From Ursus arctos (taxonomy: Eukaryota; Chordata; Mammalia; Carnivora; Ursidae): DNA of 64,000 nucleotides. Of this stretch, positions 25,401 to 37,094 are shown one piece after another (the first letter of the stretch is position 1; each line of letters begins with the position of its first letter). The stretch is taken from NCBI RefSeq assembly GCF_023065955.2, contig NW_026623067.1:61450444-61514443 (forward strand). The letters run 5' to 3'. The translations under genes and the position numbers were made by a program. A model generated the notes under the pieces. That model ran no database searches. It was not told where the DNA came from and saw only the letters and a list, made by a program, of their open reading frames with translations.

Positions 25401-25985
25401 TTTTAAAACCACTAATATAAGATAATGTAAGCAGCTGATGATCTTTCTTTACAGCAATTTGGAGAGAGGGGACGGAGAAGGCATAATACAAAGTATACAG
25501 TGGTTTTAAGAACACTACGCTTCAAGGACAAAATATATTAACATCATAACCTGGCAGCATTTGGGGATAAATCTGGCTTACTCAACAAATAACTATCAAG
25601 GAACTACAAGGGCACTGGAGAGTGAAACCCAATATAGAAAAGAGGAATCAAAATTTAAAAACAAAATGAAACATTAAAAATTTCAAAAGAAAAAAAAAGA
25701 GAAAGACAAGCTCCTCAAGGAACTCAGAGTCTAATGTTTATGCTCACTTACTGCTCTGTAACACTCTTTCATGGATTGTCTCATGGCGGTCTTCTTCCTA
25801 ATGCCTCCAAGTATAACTCAAATGCTATCTTCATAGCCTAATCCAAAAAAAATTTTAAGAATCCTTTGCCAGAGTGCACTACTGAACTTTCATAGGGTAA
25901 CCTGGGCTTGACCATGAATGAACCAAAAGCACTGATCTATGTACTCAAACTGGACCAATATACTCAAATCACTCTTGACAATAAC
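25401..25985. other. Intergenic with possible L2 debris
   Basis: No gene. AAGCTCCTCAAGGAACTCAG near 25709 and a CCTCCAAGTATAACTCAAATG-like word near 25804 suggest worn L2. Confidence 0.4.
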
Positions 25986-26362
25986 ACTAAAAATAATGGC
26001 CCTCGGTACAGCCATACAAATGGAATACTACCTGCAATAGAAAGAGAACACTGATACATGCCACAATATGGCTCAATCTCAAAACCTTTACATTAAGTGA
26101 AAGAATGCAAATGCAAAGGCCATATACTACATGATTCCATTTATTTGTTATTCTGAAAAAGACAAAACCTGTTAGGGTAAAGAACCATCCACTGATTGAG
26201 AGTAGGGGAAGGGGAATGACTACAGATGGCCTTTGAGGGAACTTTGGAGGTGATGTAAATATTCTATATTTTGATAGTGGTGTGAGTTACATGACTGTAT
26301 ATGTTTGTCAAAACTCGGACCTGTACATCTAAACAGGTGAATTTTACTACATAAATTTTCTG
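25986..26362 (+). mobile_element. Old L1 3'-end fragment
   Basis: Includes ATGGAATACTACCTGCAATA, TGATAGTGGTGTGAGTTACA and GTACATCTAAACAGGTGAAT, hallmarks of older mammalian L1 3' ends. Confidence 0.75.
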
Positions 26363-27175
26363 CTAGCTCTATATCTAACTAGCACTGATAAAAGGGGGTG
26401 ACTTAGTGTGTGACTAGTCACCATCCAAGGCAAGAATAAATTCAAGAAGGACAGAGTCAGGAAAGGGGTTCAAGCAAAACTTAAAACACTGGAGAGTTCT
26501 GGAAGTTCATAAGGCCGGCTAGAGGAAATGTTCCCTTTGAAACCAAAAGAATTCAACCTGAAGGACAAAATGAAGGCGAGGAACCAGTAAAAGAGTAGGA
26601 CGGTATTACTGACAACTTTTTTAAATTATCAGAAGGAAAATTTTAGGGTAAAAACTTGATCCTTCATTGAATTTTAATTTTGCCAAGACATATCACCTGA
26701 GATGAATCTTAAACTAAAGAGGGTCTGAGAGTTGGAAATCATTTTATTTTCCGACTGCTAGAAATCAGTCAATTGCCAATTTCTGGGGAGGGGAGGAATA
26801 ATGCTATAGTATTTTACTGAAATCGCATCAGAAAGAATTGCAAGGATGTCAATAAAGCAGAGGAGCCGAGCATAATTTTCAACAATGAAACAGTTTAGGA
26901 GGGTGGGGAAAATAGCCTTAAGACACATCCTATAAAGCCTGTAATACAATGTATCTAAGGGTTCGGCACTTAAGGGCTCAGGAGGTAAAGTGTCTGCTGC
27001 TCCAATAAGAAGATACTTCTCTGCTACCCACATCTCAAGTTCACTGCCCAATTGTTCATCTCTCCTCTAATGTCTCCTTTAAAGACTCAAAGTGGAAATA
27101 AAATAAAAAATAACTCCTCTTTTGCCTCTTTTCCTAACCATAATACTCAAAGCTAAATCATTAAAAATCATCCTC
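26363..27175. other. Intergenic, nothing recognised
   Basis: No gene, RNA or named repeat seen. Confidence 0.5.
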
Positions 27176-27755
27176 AGTCATGGGAAGACCAGAATTCTCA
27201 TAAATTGTTGTTGGAACAGAAAGTTGTTAAACTCTTGTGGGGGACAATTTGGCACTATGTATAAAACTGAAGGTGCAAAACCCTTTGACACAGCAATTCT
27301 ACTTCCAGGAATTACCCCAACGAAATATTCAGACACATGAAATGATAAGTGTTCAAGAATATTCACTACAGTGTTAATTGTTATAAGAAAACACCAAAAG
27401 AATCTAAATGTCCGTTGATAGGGGATTTAAATAACTTATATCCATGCAATGAAACACTATGAAGAAAAGAATAAGAAAGCCCTTTACATACTGATGTAGA
27501 AAGCTCTTCAAAATATATGAAAAAAGCACTGCATAGAACAGTGAAACAAAATGTTACCTTTTGTTCACAAAAGCAGGTGGGAATATAGAACCACATTCGT
27601 TTACCGTGCACTTTAAAAATCTCCAGCATATACAGGAAACTAATGACTACCTATTAAGGAGAACTCTGATGTATGGGGGTGGAAGTAGGTGGGAGGAAGG
27701 CTTTTTACTATAGACCCTTTTATGTTTTAATTCTTACACATCTGCATATAATACG
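27176..27755 (+). mobile_element. Old L1 fragment (ORF2 end and 3' UTR)
   Basis: Contains GGGGGACAATTTGGCACTAT, AATTCTACTTCCAGGAATTA and the later words AAACTAATGACTACCTATTA, in the order of the L1 3' end. Confidence 0.75.
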
Positions 27756-28816
27756 TGCTGAAAAATCTAGCCTCTCCAACTGGATGAGCCAACTTTCATT
27801 TCCTAGATGAGCCACCAAAGATATGTTGACTAGAACCAGCCCTAACTAAAATGATGGAGACTGTCCTTGGGACCCTCACCGTACCTTTTTGCTTTCCCTA
27901 TGGTTATCCTTACCATTGTCTATCCTCAAAGCCTTCATCTCTGACCCTTTCTTCCTACTCTACATGCCCAATGACCCTCACTGTTAACTTTCTCTACCAC
28001 ACTTTCTCTCCACATCGTCCAAGCCAAAGATCACATACATTTTTCATCTAATAGTAATGGATATTTGTTGTTGGTTTTTCACTTCCCTGGGACTGGGAAC
28101 ATGCTGGGATGAGAGTTGTCCAGAATCAAATGCTTTTTCCTATTTGGGGGAACCTATTTTGTGTATAGTCTTGTGAGATGTTCTGTTCTGAGGGGCCAAA
28201 GGGGACAGATCCTTCCTTTCTCTACTCTCTAAAAGGCAGAGCTGCTTAGAACTCCGAAGCTTAGAAGAATGACCCAAAGTCAAAGGTGCAATTAGGATTG
28301 ATTTATGGAGGAATGTAGTAAGGATGGCAGTATTCAGAGATGAAAGCACCTAGTTGATCAGACTCGTACAGCTGCCTACGCTCTGGGGTCCTTCTGGTTC
28401 TTGCCCACATTCTAAGCCTGCTCCTCTGGCTTCCTATCATTTCTGTGATCTTCCATTGTCCTTACAATACACCCTTTTTGCTTACAACAGCAGCACAGTT
28501 CTCTTTTCTTGTCATTAAAACCTGGACTGATACACTTTCAAAAAAAATATGAGTACCAATTATGACCAGGGGAGGATACGAAAGTATAAAATTCAAATAC
28601 AATCACTGTTCTCAAGGAGATCATAATCTAGTTTTAGAGACACAGACAACTAAAAAATACATGTTAAGAAATGGTATGGTCAGAGGACAAGGAAAGAAGT
28701 CAATGATTTGGAGTAGTGAGAGAAAACTAGAAGATATGGCTCTCCCAGGCAAAATTTACCATTCCTACCCTCCCAAGCAGAATTCATCACTCTTTACAAC
28801 TACCTTTTTAAATTTA
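27756..28816. other. Intergenic, nothing firm
   Basis: No gene. CTGTTCTCAAGGAGATCATA near 28606 may be an L2 remnant on the minus strand. Confidence 0.45.
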
Positions 28817-29002
28817 TTTTTTTAAGATTTTATTTATTTATTTGAGACAGAGAGAGAAACAGGGAGTGCAGAGGGAGAGGGAGAGGGAGAAGCAGACTCC
28901 CTGATGAGCAGGGAGCCCCACTCGAGGCTCGATCCTAGGACCCTGGGATCATGACCTGAGCCGAAGGCAGATGCTTAACCGACTAAGCCACCCAGGCATC
29001 TC
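28817..29002 (-). mobile_element. SINEC
   Basis: Antisense copy (AAGATTTTATTTATTTATTTG ... GCCACCCAGGCATCTC). TTAAATTTA flanks it at 28808-28816 and 29003-29011. Confidence 0.9.
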
Positions 29003-29456
29003 TTAAATTTACCATTAAAATTAGCCTGTTACATACCAGTCTCTCCCACAGTCTCCCACACTCTTGGGACAAAGATTTTATGAGCCCAATGACTGCCAGA
29101 AAAAGTCACTTACCTATTAATACCACACACAAAGCCAGAAACAGGTCATAAGTGTGACATGAGTCCATTTTCAAAGCATTTGGTTAAGGGTAAGAGAGAA
29201 GAAGAGGAGCAAAAAGGTAAGAAAATGGATAAAGGTTTCCCATAGAGGAGTAGTAAGAAATAACAGGGGGAAAATCGAATGCTAATGCTAACATTATTCA
29301 GGGCATTGAAGACCATGCTAAATATCAAGAAGCACAGCAAACTCAAAACGGCTACAGGGACAAGCAGGAAGTACAAATGAATGAAGTGAGCTAACTAAAA
29401 GCAAAAGAAAGTCATGTAGGTTGGGGTGAAGCCATGCCGTATCTAAGAGCATTCAA

Positions 29457-29954
29457 GCTGGGGCACCTGCGTGGCACAGTCCCTTAAGCGTCCAACTCGG
29501 ATCATGATCTCAAGGTCGTGAGATGGAGCCCTGAGGGGGCTCTGCGCTCAGCACGGAATCTGCTTAAGACCCTCTCTCCCTTCATAGGAGAAGGAAGGGA
29601 AGAATGAAGGGGGGCTGAAGAGAAGGGGGAATGAACCACGAGAGACTATGGACTCTGGGAAACAAACTGAGGGCTTCAGAGAGGAGGGGGTGGGGGATTG
29701 GGATAGGCTGGTGATGGGTAGTAAGGAGGGCACGTATTGCACGGAGCACTGGGTGTTATACGCAAATAATGAATCATGGAACACTACATCGAAAACTAAG
29801 GATGTACTGTATGGTGACTAACATAACATAATAAAAAATTTTTTAAAAAAAGACCCTCTCCCCCTCTGCCCCTCCCCTGCGCACACATGTATGTGTGTAC
29901 GTGCACTCATTCTCTCTCTCAAATAAATATACCTTTAAATAAAAAAAAAATAAA
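29457..29954 (+). mobile_element. SINEC split by an L1 insertion
   Basis: The SINE head and body lie at 29457-29576 and its pyrimidine-rich rest and tail at 29861-29954. AGCATTCAA flanks the whole at 29448-29456 and 29955-29963. Confidence 0.82.
29577..29849 (+). mobile_element. Short L1 3' end inserted in the SINEC
   Basis: 5'-truncated L1 3' end with an AT-rich tail. The TSD AAGACCCTCTC is at 29566-29576 and 29850-29860, both within SINE sequence. Related to the copies at 1900 and 35925. Confidence 0.85.
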
Positions 29955-29963
29955 AGCATTCAA

Positions 29964-30860
29964 ATTTAAGAAAAAATACTTTGCTGGTCACACAATGTAA
30001 GTTCATAGGCCACAGACATCTGCTAGGCTATGAGAAAGACTTTGAGCAAAACAGGAAGATGATCAGAAAGATACATAAAAGGAAAAACCAAGCCATAGTA
30101 CACATGGAAAGAAAACCAAAAAGCTCAAAAAGCAAGAAGAAATAAGGCTGTGGATTAGGAGTAGAGCAATATCCACCAAGGGATGGATGTTTTATAAAGT
30201 TAATAATGAACTAAACAATGAAGGTAAGGCTGTGACCACTCAACCCCACTGATTACAGCATCCCTAAAAGTGAGAAAAGGGGAGTGTGATAAATGCTACA
30301 AAGAAAGTTTCCACAGGACTTTATTTATTAGATATGAGACAAAAGAAAAGAGGAGAATAGGAATTAAAGATTATTTTGTCCATCTACCCCCTGGTAGCTG
30401 GGGCAATGACGATGACACTGACAGATGTAAGGAGACCAGAAGGTGAAACCAGTTCTCAAGGGCGATAAGAGAAGCGCCTACGGTGCGGGGATAGAACACC
30501 GGACCGCGTGGGTACCCTAACAGCTGCACCACCGCTCAGCTCCGAAATGCTGAGGAAGCACAACTCTGTGGCCTCATGTCCTTTTCTTGGAAATGAGATT
30601 AAACTAGATGCTCTGTGTGACTCTCCCCGATCTGATGTCCCAAGACAAGTTTGGTTTAAATGTGTTTAAAGTGTCACAGGATACTGGGGGCGCGGGGGAG
30701 AGCATTTGCCCTATAGTTTGACAAAAATTTCTTTAATAATATACACACATAGAAAGAACATATAGAAAAATAACAATGGTTGATTTTTAAGTGGCATATA
30801 AATGCGTTTTAAAATACTTTTTGTTCTAACTAAAAAAATAAAAATAAAAAAATAAATGGG
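29964..30860. other. Intergenic; see tRNA-like spot
   Basis: No gene seen. A CpG-containing tRNA-like patch lies at 30472-30543. Confidence 0.45.
30472..30543 (-). pseudogene. Possible degenerate tRNA-like sequence
   Basis: On the minus strand about 72 nt contain a GCGGTGGTGCAGCTGTTAGG head (box A-like), CCCACGCGGTCC, and GGTGTTCTATCCCC (box B-like with changes). It is CpG-rich in AT-rich surroundings. A proper cloverleaf is not obvious. It could be a tRNA pseudogene or chance. Confidence 0.25.
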
Positions 30861-30865
30861 GGAGG

Positions 30866-30980
30866 GGGGGCATCCGGCTGGCTCAGTCGGTGGAGTACGC
30901 AACACTTGATTTTAGGGTGGTGAGTTCAACTCCCAGGTTGGGTGTAGAGCTTACTAAAAAATAAACAAACAAGTAAATAC
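30866..30980 (+). mobile_element. Old short tRNA-derived SINE
   Basis: GGGCATCCGGCTGGCTCAGT ... GTGAGTTCAACTCCCAGGTT ... TTACTAAAAAATAAAC. Same class as 12599-12699. Confidence 0.7.
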
Positions 30981-31129
30981 ATAAAAATAAACACTTTCTG
31001 TTGGTTTTGTATATATTTTAAGTTTTCAAATAACTGCCTATATCTACATTCTCCAATTCCACTCCTTTCATTTTCACTTAAATGCATACCCAGTTAGGGT
31101 ATGGAACGTAGGGTATGCCCGTATGGAAC

Positions 31130-31885
31130 TTTAAGAAACTGCTTTTAAAGAAAACTGTGGTAAAATTCACATAACAAATTTACCATCTTAACCTTTTTTA
31201 AGTGTGCAATTTCTGTGGTTACGAGTGCATTCACATTCTTGTACAACCATCACCACTGTCCACCCACAGAACTCTTTTCGTCTTGGAAAACTGAAAGACA
31301 ATACCCAGTGAACAATAACTCCCATTCTCCCCAAAGCCCCAGCAACCACCCTTCTACTTTCTGGCTCTACAAAACTGACTACTTTAGGCACCTCCTATAA
31401 GGGAAATCATACAGTACTCATTCTTTTGTGACCGGCTTGTTTCACTTAACATAATGTCTTTAAGGTTCATCCAGGTTGTAGCACATGTCAGAGTTTCCTT
31501 CCTTTTTAAAGCATTTTGTTTATCCACTAAGTCATCTGTGGACATTTAAACGGCTTCCACATCTTGGCTATTCCTACTAACGCTGCTATGAACGTGGGTG
31601 TACAAATACCTCTTCAAGTCCCTGTTTTCAATTCCTTTGGGTATAAATTCAGAAGTGGAATTGCTGGATCATACAGTAATACTATTTTCTATTTTTTGAT
31701 TAGCCACCGTACTGTCTACCAAAACAACTGTAACATTTTACTTTACCACCAATAGTGCACAAGTGTCCCAATCTTTCCGCATCCTTGCCAACACTTGCTA
31801 TTTTCTGTTTTGTTATGGTTTTTGATGATATGGGTATGAGCTGATTATAATTTGCATTTCCCTAATGATTAGTGTTCTCTATTGT
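31130..31885 (-). mobile_element. Old L1 3'-half fragment, antisense
   Basis: Reversed L1 words throughout: GTACAACCATCACCACTGTC, AAGGTTCATCCAGGTTGTAG, GGAATTGCTGGATCATACAG, TTTGCATTTCCCTAATGATT. Confidence 0.8.
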
Positions 31886-32505
31886 TTTAATCAAAAGAAC
31901 ACATGAGCCAACAGAAAGAGCTCCAAATGGCCAAAGATAGGATACTTTTAGCATCGAAAAATATACAAATATAACTGATAAAAGTACACCAAATATATAA
32001 ACCAGAGCTCATAACAATACTTAAAAAAAAAAACCTCTTCATTAAACACTACTGGAAGTAACTAGGGCACACATTACTTATTCTGAAAATTGGCAGTTAA
32101 AATGGAAAAAACTAAGCATTTATCCTGCCTTTTGTGTACAAGATGTATTTTAGGTTAATCAAATAGCTCTAGTTGGTGAAGGAAAGTTCTTTACTTAAGA
32201 ATTCTAGCTAATGAATGTGGAAGGAATGACAGAATGAGAAAATCACCACTTTGCAAGCCCTAGTGAAACAAATGCTTCGCACAATATTCATAAATGTATG
32301 AAACCATTAACTAAAATCATGATAGGAAACTATACAATGGAGATCAGGCTGTCACAACTTGAACCCTGTGGCCAATCACAGCATCACGGAAATTAAGACA
32401 AGCAAACACTGTGTGCCTCCTGATATGACCCAATATGAAGCAGACAGCACAACCTATGAAATAGTCATGCCTGAAAATGTTGGACCTAAATCTGACTAAA
32501 CCTCC
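31886..32505. other. Intergenic, nothing recognised
   Basis: AT-rich; no gene or named repeat. Confidence 0.5.
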
Positions 32506-32720
32506 ACAGCCGCATTAAGATGATAACCACTAGCCACACGTAGCTAGCTACTTGAATTTAAAAAGTAAAATTAAAAACTAAAAATTTAGTCTCTTAATCA
32601 CAAGTACTCAAAAGCCACACGGAACCATTAGACAGCGCATATACAGAACAACAGTGCGGATACAGAACATCTCCATCGCTTGTAGAAGTTCTACTGCGTA
32701 ATGGTGCTCTGGAGCTAGAC
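32506..32720. repeat. Old dispersed repeat (DNA-transposon-like MER type)
   Basis: ACTAGCCACACGTAGCTAGC, a TAAAATTAAAAACTAAAAAT tract, AAAAGCCACACGGAACCATT and AGACAGCGCATATACAGAAC resemble an abundant old mammalian repeat. A related copy is at 34640-34815. Name not certain. Confidence 0.45.
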
Positions 32721-32869
32721 TCTGTTTACGAGAAATATGGAAGAACAAGAGGAATAAAGGAACAAAGAAGGCGACTCCAGAAGGAAGCAAGCAGACAAGG
32801 CAGGGCATTCTACGCAACAGTAAGTGGATGGCAGAGGGAAAAAGGAAGGGAGGAGGACACTACCACAGA

Positions 32870-33470
32870 TTTTAAAAGACTTAAGATATGAAATGTCCAG
32901 AAAAGGAAAATTTATACAAAAAGAAAGCAGATCAGTGGTTCCCAGGGGCCAGAGGTGGGAGCAAGGATTGCCTGCAAATGGGCTTGAAGAAATTCTGGGG
33001 AGTGTGGAAATGCTATAAAACGGGATGATGATGATGATGATGATTACCCAACTCTTGAAGTTTACTAAATATTACCGAATTGTTCTTAAAAAGTTTTAAG
33101 AGACAGATCTAGAGTACGGACCTTGTTTGGACCTGATTCTAGCTAACTCTAAAAAGACATTTTGAAACAGTCAAAGAAATTTGGTAATGGGCTAAATGAT
33201 ACCAACAACAACAAAAATTTAATTGTTGGTGGATATGAAGAGAATATTTACTCATACTTTTAAAGATGCATATTGAAATATGTACAATGTCTGAGATGTG
33301 CTTTAATAGACTAAAATAGAGAAAAAAGATGGAAAAAAGAATAATGCAAATAGAATCAAAATCTTAAAAATTATTAGATATGGATAATTTATACATGAGA
33401 GTTCATTGTGTTATTTCTCTATATTTACATATGTTTGGAATTTTTTATAATCTTAAAAATTAATGGCTAC
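32870..33470 (+). mobile_element. Old L1 3'-end fragments
   Basis: AGATCAGTGGTTCCCAGGGG and, later, ATTTACATATGTTTGGAATT followed by a TTATAATCTTAAAAATTA end. A (GAT)n run of about 7 units lies at 33024-33044. Confidence 0.6.
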
Positions 33471-34639
33471 AATAATACCCTCTCACAGTCACTGTTACAA
33501 ACCAAGTCTATGATAAGTTTGTGATTTCCCAAATATTGCCAACAACAAAGATACCAGGTTATCATTTTTAAGTAAGTTTCCATTTTTAGAATTATTTTAA
33601 GTCCCCATAGACACACTCATTGGTTACCTTTTAGTCACCATTTGAAACTTCAAAAATTTGTATAAGCCCACTGTATTTGTTTGGGGCTTTGAAGGGGGAG
33701 GGTATCAGGAGGAAGTAAATGTATACATATTTTCCCCCTACTAGCTCAGTTGAATCGCTCTCATTATATACTTGACACTGCCTACATCATGAAAGAAATC
33801 CATCAGCATTCTCAGTAACCAGCCTGTGATAAACACGCCTGGCACCAGTGCAATGTGTTCAAGTCTTTTCAACAGCTTTTCCTTTGTGCACATCTGCATA
33901 CAGAATTCACAACCCTGATCTGTATTATAATTAATGTAACAGCACATCTGACCAGGTCCACAGCGTTCTGATGTATAACCATTTTTGAGATCTGCAGGGA
34001 ACTGAGGATGCTCTGGGGACAAAGTATGGCTAATTTCAGATCAGGCACCAGACAAGCTCTAAGTGGTAAGACAGTTGTTTTCCTGAAACAGCGATGCCAT
34101 AGCTGGAAGAGAAGCTTAATGCGTATGTGTGTGTGTGTGAACACATGCTTCTGTCTCAAATCATAGCTGCTCTCCTCACCACATCTCTCACATACCCACT
34201 CTAAATGGCCAACGTACAGCCCCAAATTTACCTACAGATCCAATCTAAAACCTTGTATAAAAATCATTCTTTGGTTACCACTGACAGATAATCACTGAAA
34301 TGTAGACTGAAGTAGTGATATTTAGTAAGCACAGAAATAGCAGACCCAGACTGCACATCCCTCCCATTCCACACCCTCGGTAGTTAAAATCACCGTCCTC
34401 TTTTCCCCTTCACCTCATTTTTTAAAATTTTACTTTGAAATCTAGATTGAAATCCCATGGCTAGGTAAGTTCTTACGTACACGCACGTCTTCAAAGACCC
34501 TCAGGGGTGGAAGGGGAAGAGGGGGAGTACTCATTGTCTGCTTGTATTGTTCAATTCCCTAGCTAGAGCACAGACCAACATCCCATGGAATTCAGCAAGA
34601 AGCAGAGGAACCAGATTATCTCCCTAGTCTAGAATGCTA
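33471..34639. other. Intergenic, nothing firm
   Basis: No gene supported. A 93-codon Cys-rich open frame on the minus strand (34022-33741) is not recognised. Confidence 0.45.
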
Positions 34640-34815
34640 CAAGTTAGCACTGCCCAATAAAACTTTCCATATTAACAACCAACATAGTACCCACTAATCA
34701 CATGGTGTTTCTGAGCACTTAAAATGTGGCTGCTGTGACTGAGAAACTACCTTTTAATTTAATGTAACTTAAATAGCCACATGTAGCTAATGGTTACCAT
34801 ACCGGATGGTGTAGG
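34640..34815. repeat. Old dispersed repeat (same type as 32506-32720)
   Basis: GCACTGCCCAATAAAACTTT at the left and ATAGCCACATGTAGCTAATG at the right, as in the other copy. Confidence 0.45.
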
Positions 34816-34872
34816 TATAAGTGGCTTTGCACTGTTTTCACACAGTTCTCATTCTCTCTGTCTCCCTCATCT

Positions 34873-34920
34873 ACACACACACACACACACGCACACACGC
34901 ACGCATGCGTGCATGTGCAC
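34873..34920. repeat. (CA)n / CG-containing alternating purine-pyrimidine repeat
   Basis: CA units followed by GCACGCATGCGTGCATGTGC, a self-complementary alternating stretch. Confidence 0.9.
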
Positions 34921-35150
34921 TAAGACATCAAATCTTAGTACTTGCCTGAATGATGGAGCTACGGAATCGAAACGTATTTGCAGTGAATAAATATGTGTTT
35001 ATATTTAACAATATTCATAATAAACAGTTAACACTATTATCAGAAAAGGATATAAACTATATATGCTATAGTCATTAAAACTCTTCATATGAAGACATAC
35101 CCCAATAAGGAATATATACAGAAACAGAATACAAAATATCTATTTTTGGG

Positions 35151-35327
35151 TGGCACCTGGGTGGCTCAGTTAGTTAAGTGTCCAACTCTTGATTTCAGCT
35201 CAGGTCATGATCTCAGAGTCGTGAGATCGAGCCCCGCATCAGGCTCCATACAGGGCATGGAGCCTGCTTGAGATTCTCTCTCTCCCTCTGCCCCGCTCCC
35301 CAGCCCTCTCTCTCTCTCTCTCTAAAA
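35151..35327 (+). mobile_element. SINEC (older type)
   Basis: GGCACCTGGGTGGCTCAGTT ... GTCCAACTCTTGATTTCAGC ... with a (CT)n run before an A-rich end; followed by (TA)n-like sequence at 35344-35368. Confidence 0.88.
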
Positions 35328-35884
35328 AACCACCACCAACAAAATATATATATGTATACATATATATGTCACAAATATTAAAAATTTAAGTAGGCGCCAT
35401 GTATGAGCATTAGAAGGGATCATAAACCAAAGAAAAACAATCAGATGGAGGAAGGAATAAAAAGTGGATCTCATTCACGTTGAGTTGCATTACTGCTTGT
35501 ATATATACAAAGCTTTAGAAAAATAAAGGTTGAAGAGCATAGAACTAATCTCAGAAAACTTGAATGCTGAGAGCAAATGACCGTCCTACATCAGCAGTTA
35601 CCTAGAGGGCTGAGGATAAGGAGACCGAAAGGAACTCAACGCATGTGCTATGGGGGGGAAGGTGTAACTAAAACTGAGAAAACTATGACTAAGAATACGG
35701 GGAAAGAAAGCTTGGAAATAAGAGCTATGGGAGTTGATGTTACTAGTCAGTCAGTAAAAGACTTAAGACTGTCTCAAGGCTATTAGCAGAGAGGTCAGAA
35801 AGGCTCAACACTGCTTGTTAGGTGAGAGCCATTCCTGAGATTAGCCTCTATTACACTTAATTCATCTGGACAACTTCACTGAAT
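35328..35884. other. Intergenic, nothing recognised
   Basis: No gene or named repeat apart from a short TATA-rich run. Confidence 0.5.
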
Positions 35885-35911
35885 GAAACAGCGGTTCTCA
35901 AACTTCAAAAT

Positions 35912-36111
35912 GAGTGTTGTTTTTAATTTTTTTATTTTAATGTTTTTTTATTATATTCCGTTAGTCACCATACAGTACATCCCCGGTTTCCGATGTAAGG
36001 CTCGATGATTCATTACTTGCGTATAACACCCAGTGCACCATGCAATACGTGCCCTCCTTACTACCCATCACCAGCCTATCCCATTCCCCCACCCCCCTCC
36101 TCAAAATGAGG
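35912..36111 (-). mobile_element. Short L1 3' end with TSD, antisense
   Basis: The insert is about 35914-36101, with the T-rich tail at left. TCAAAATGAG occurs on both sides (about 35904-35913 and 36102-36111). It is almost identical to the copy at 1900-2135. It interrupts an old element starting CAGCGGTTCTCAAACTT at about 35889 (MER5A-like). Confidence 0.82.
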
Positions 36112-36276
36112 TTCTTAAACCTCATCCCTTAAGACTGAGAAATATTGATTTTTAAAAAAATCAACACCCAAAAAATGTCTGGGAAAGGAAAAAAAAAAAA
36201 AAAAAAGGACCCCTCCCATGCTCCTTACAGATAAAATCTGTCTTCTATTTAATAAAGATGACTAAACATGTTTTTT

Positions 36277-36481
36277 GTTTTGTTTTGCTTAAAGATTTTA
36301 TTTCTTTGACAGAGAGAGAGAGAGAGCACAAGCAGGGGGAGTGGGAGGCAGAGGGAGAGGGAGAAGCAGGCCCCTTACTGAACAAGGAGTCCAACGTGGG
36401 GTGGGGCTGGATCACAGGACCGTGGGATCATGAGCTGAGCTGAAGGCAGACGCTCAACTGACTGAGCCACCCAGGCGCCCC
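36277..36481 (-). mobile_element. SINEC with 13-bp TSD
   Basis: Antisense copy. AAACATGTTTTTT flanks it at 36264-36276 and 36482-36494. Confidence 0.91.
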
Positions 36482-36494
36482 AAACATGTTTTTT

Positions 36495-36681
36495 TAAGAT
36501 TTATTTATTTATTTGAGAGAGAGAGTACAAGCAGTAGGGGCAAAGGGAGAGAGAGAATCTTAAGCAGACTCCACACTGAGCTTGGAGCCTGACACGGGGC
36601 TCGATCTCACAACCCCAAGATCACAACCTGAGCCGAAACCAAGAGGCGGAGGCTCAACTAACTACACCACCCAGGCTCTCC
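36495..36681 (-). mobile_element. Older SINEC, antisense
   Basis: Diverged copy directly next to the previous one; the younger SINE integrated in the T-rich tail of this older one. Confidence 0.85.
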
Positions 36682-37094
36682 ACTGAACTGTTTTTTGATA
36701 ACTTGGGAAACCCCGGCACCTCTGACCCTAGCCCCTTATCTTTTCAAAGATTTTAGGAAAGGAAAGAGAACAGGAAAGCTGTCTTTATTGTTACTTGACA
36801 GGTCTTCCCATGCGTAAAGGTTGCATACTTGTTTTCTGGGATATCAAAGAGAAGACAGAGGAAGGATGCTTTCAGTGAAATATAAGAATGTATTTGAAGA
36901 AATGAAATACCTTATCAGGTACTGAGTTTCCTGTCTCTTGAAGATATCTAAGCTGATGCTAAATAACCATCTGGTCTAGAATTTGGGTGAATGATTTGAC
37001 CAGCAATAATAAAATTAGATGACCGTGACCTTCCTTCCTACCTTAATAGACCCTACCTAACATCTAGTGGAATTTTGTTTCAGTAAGTTTTTTA

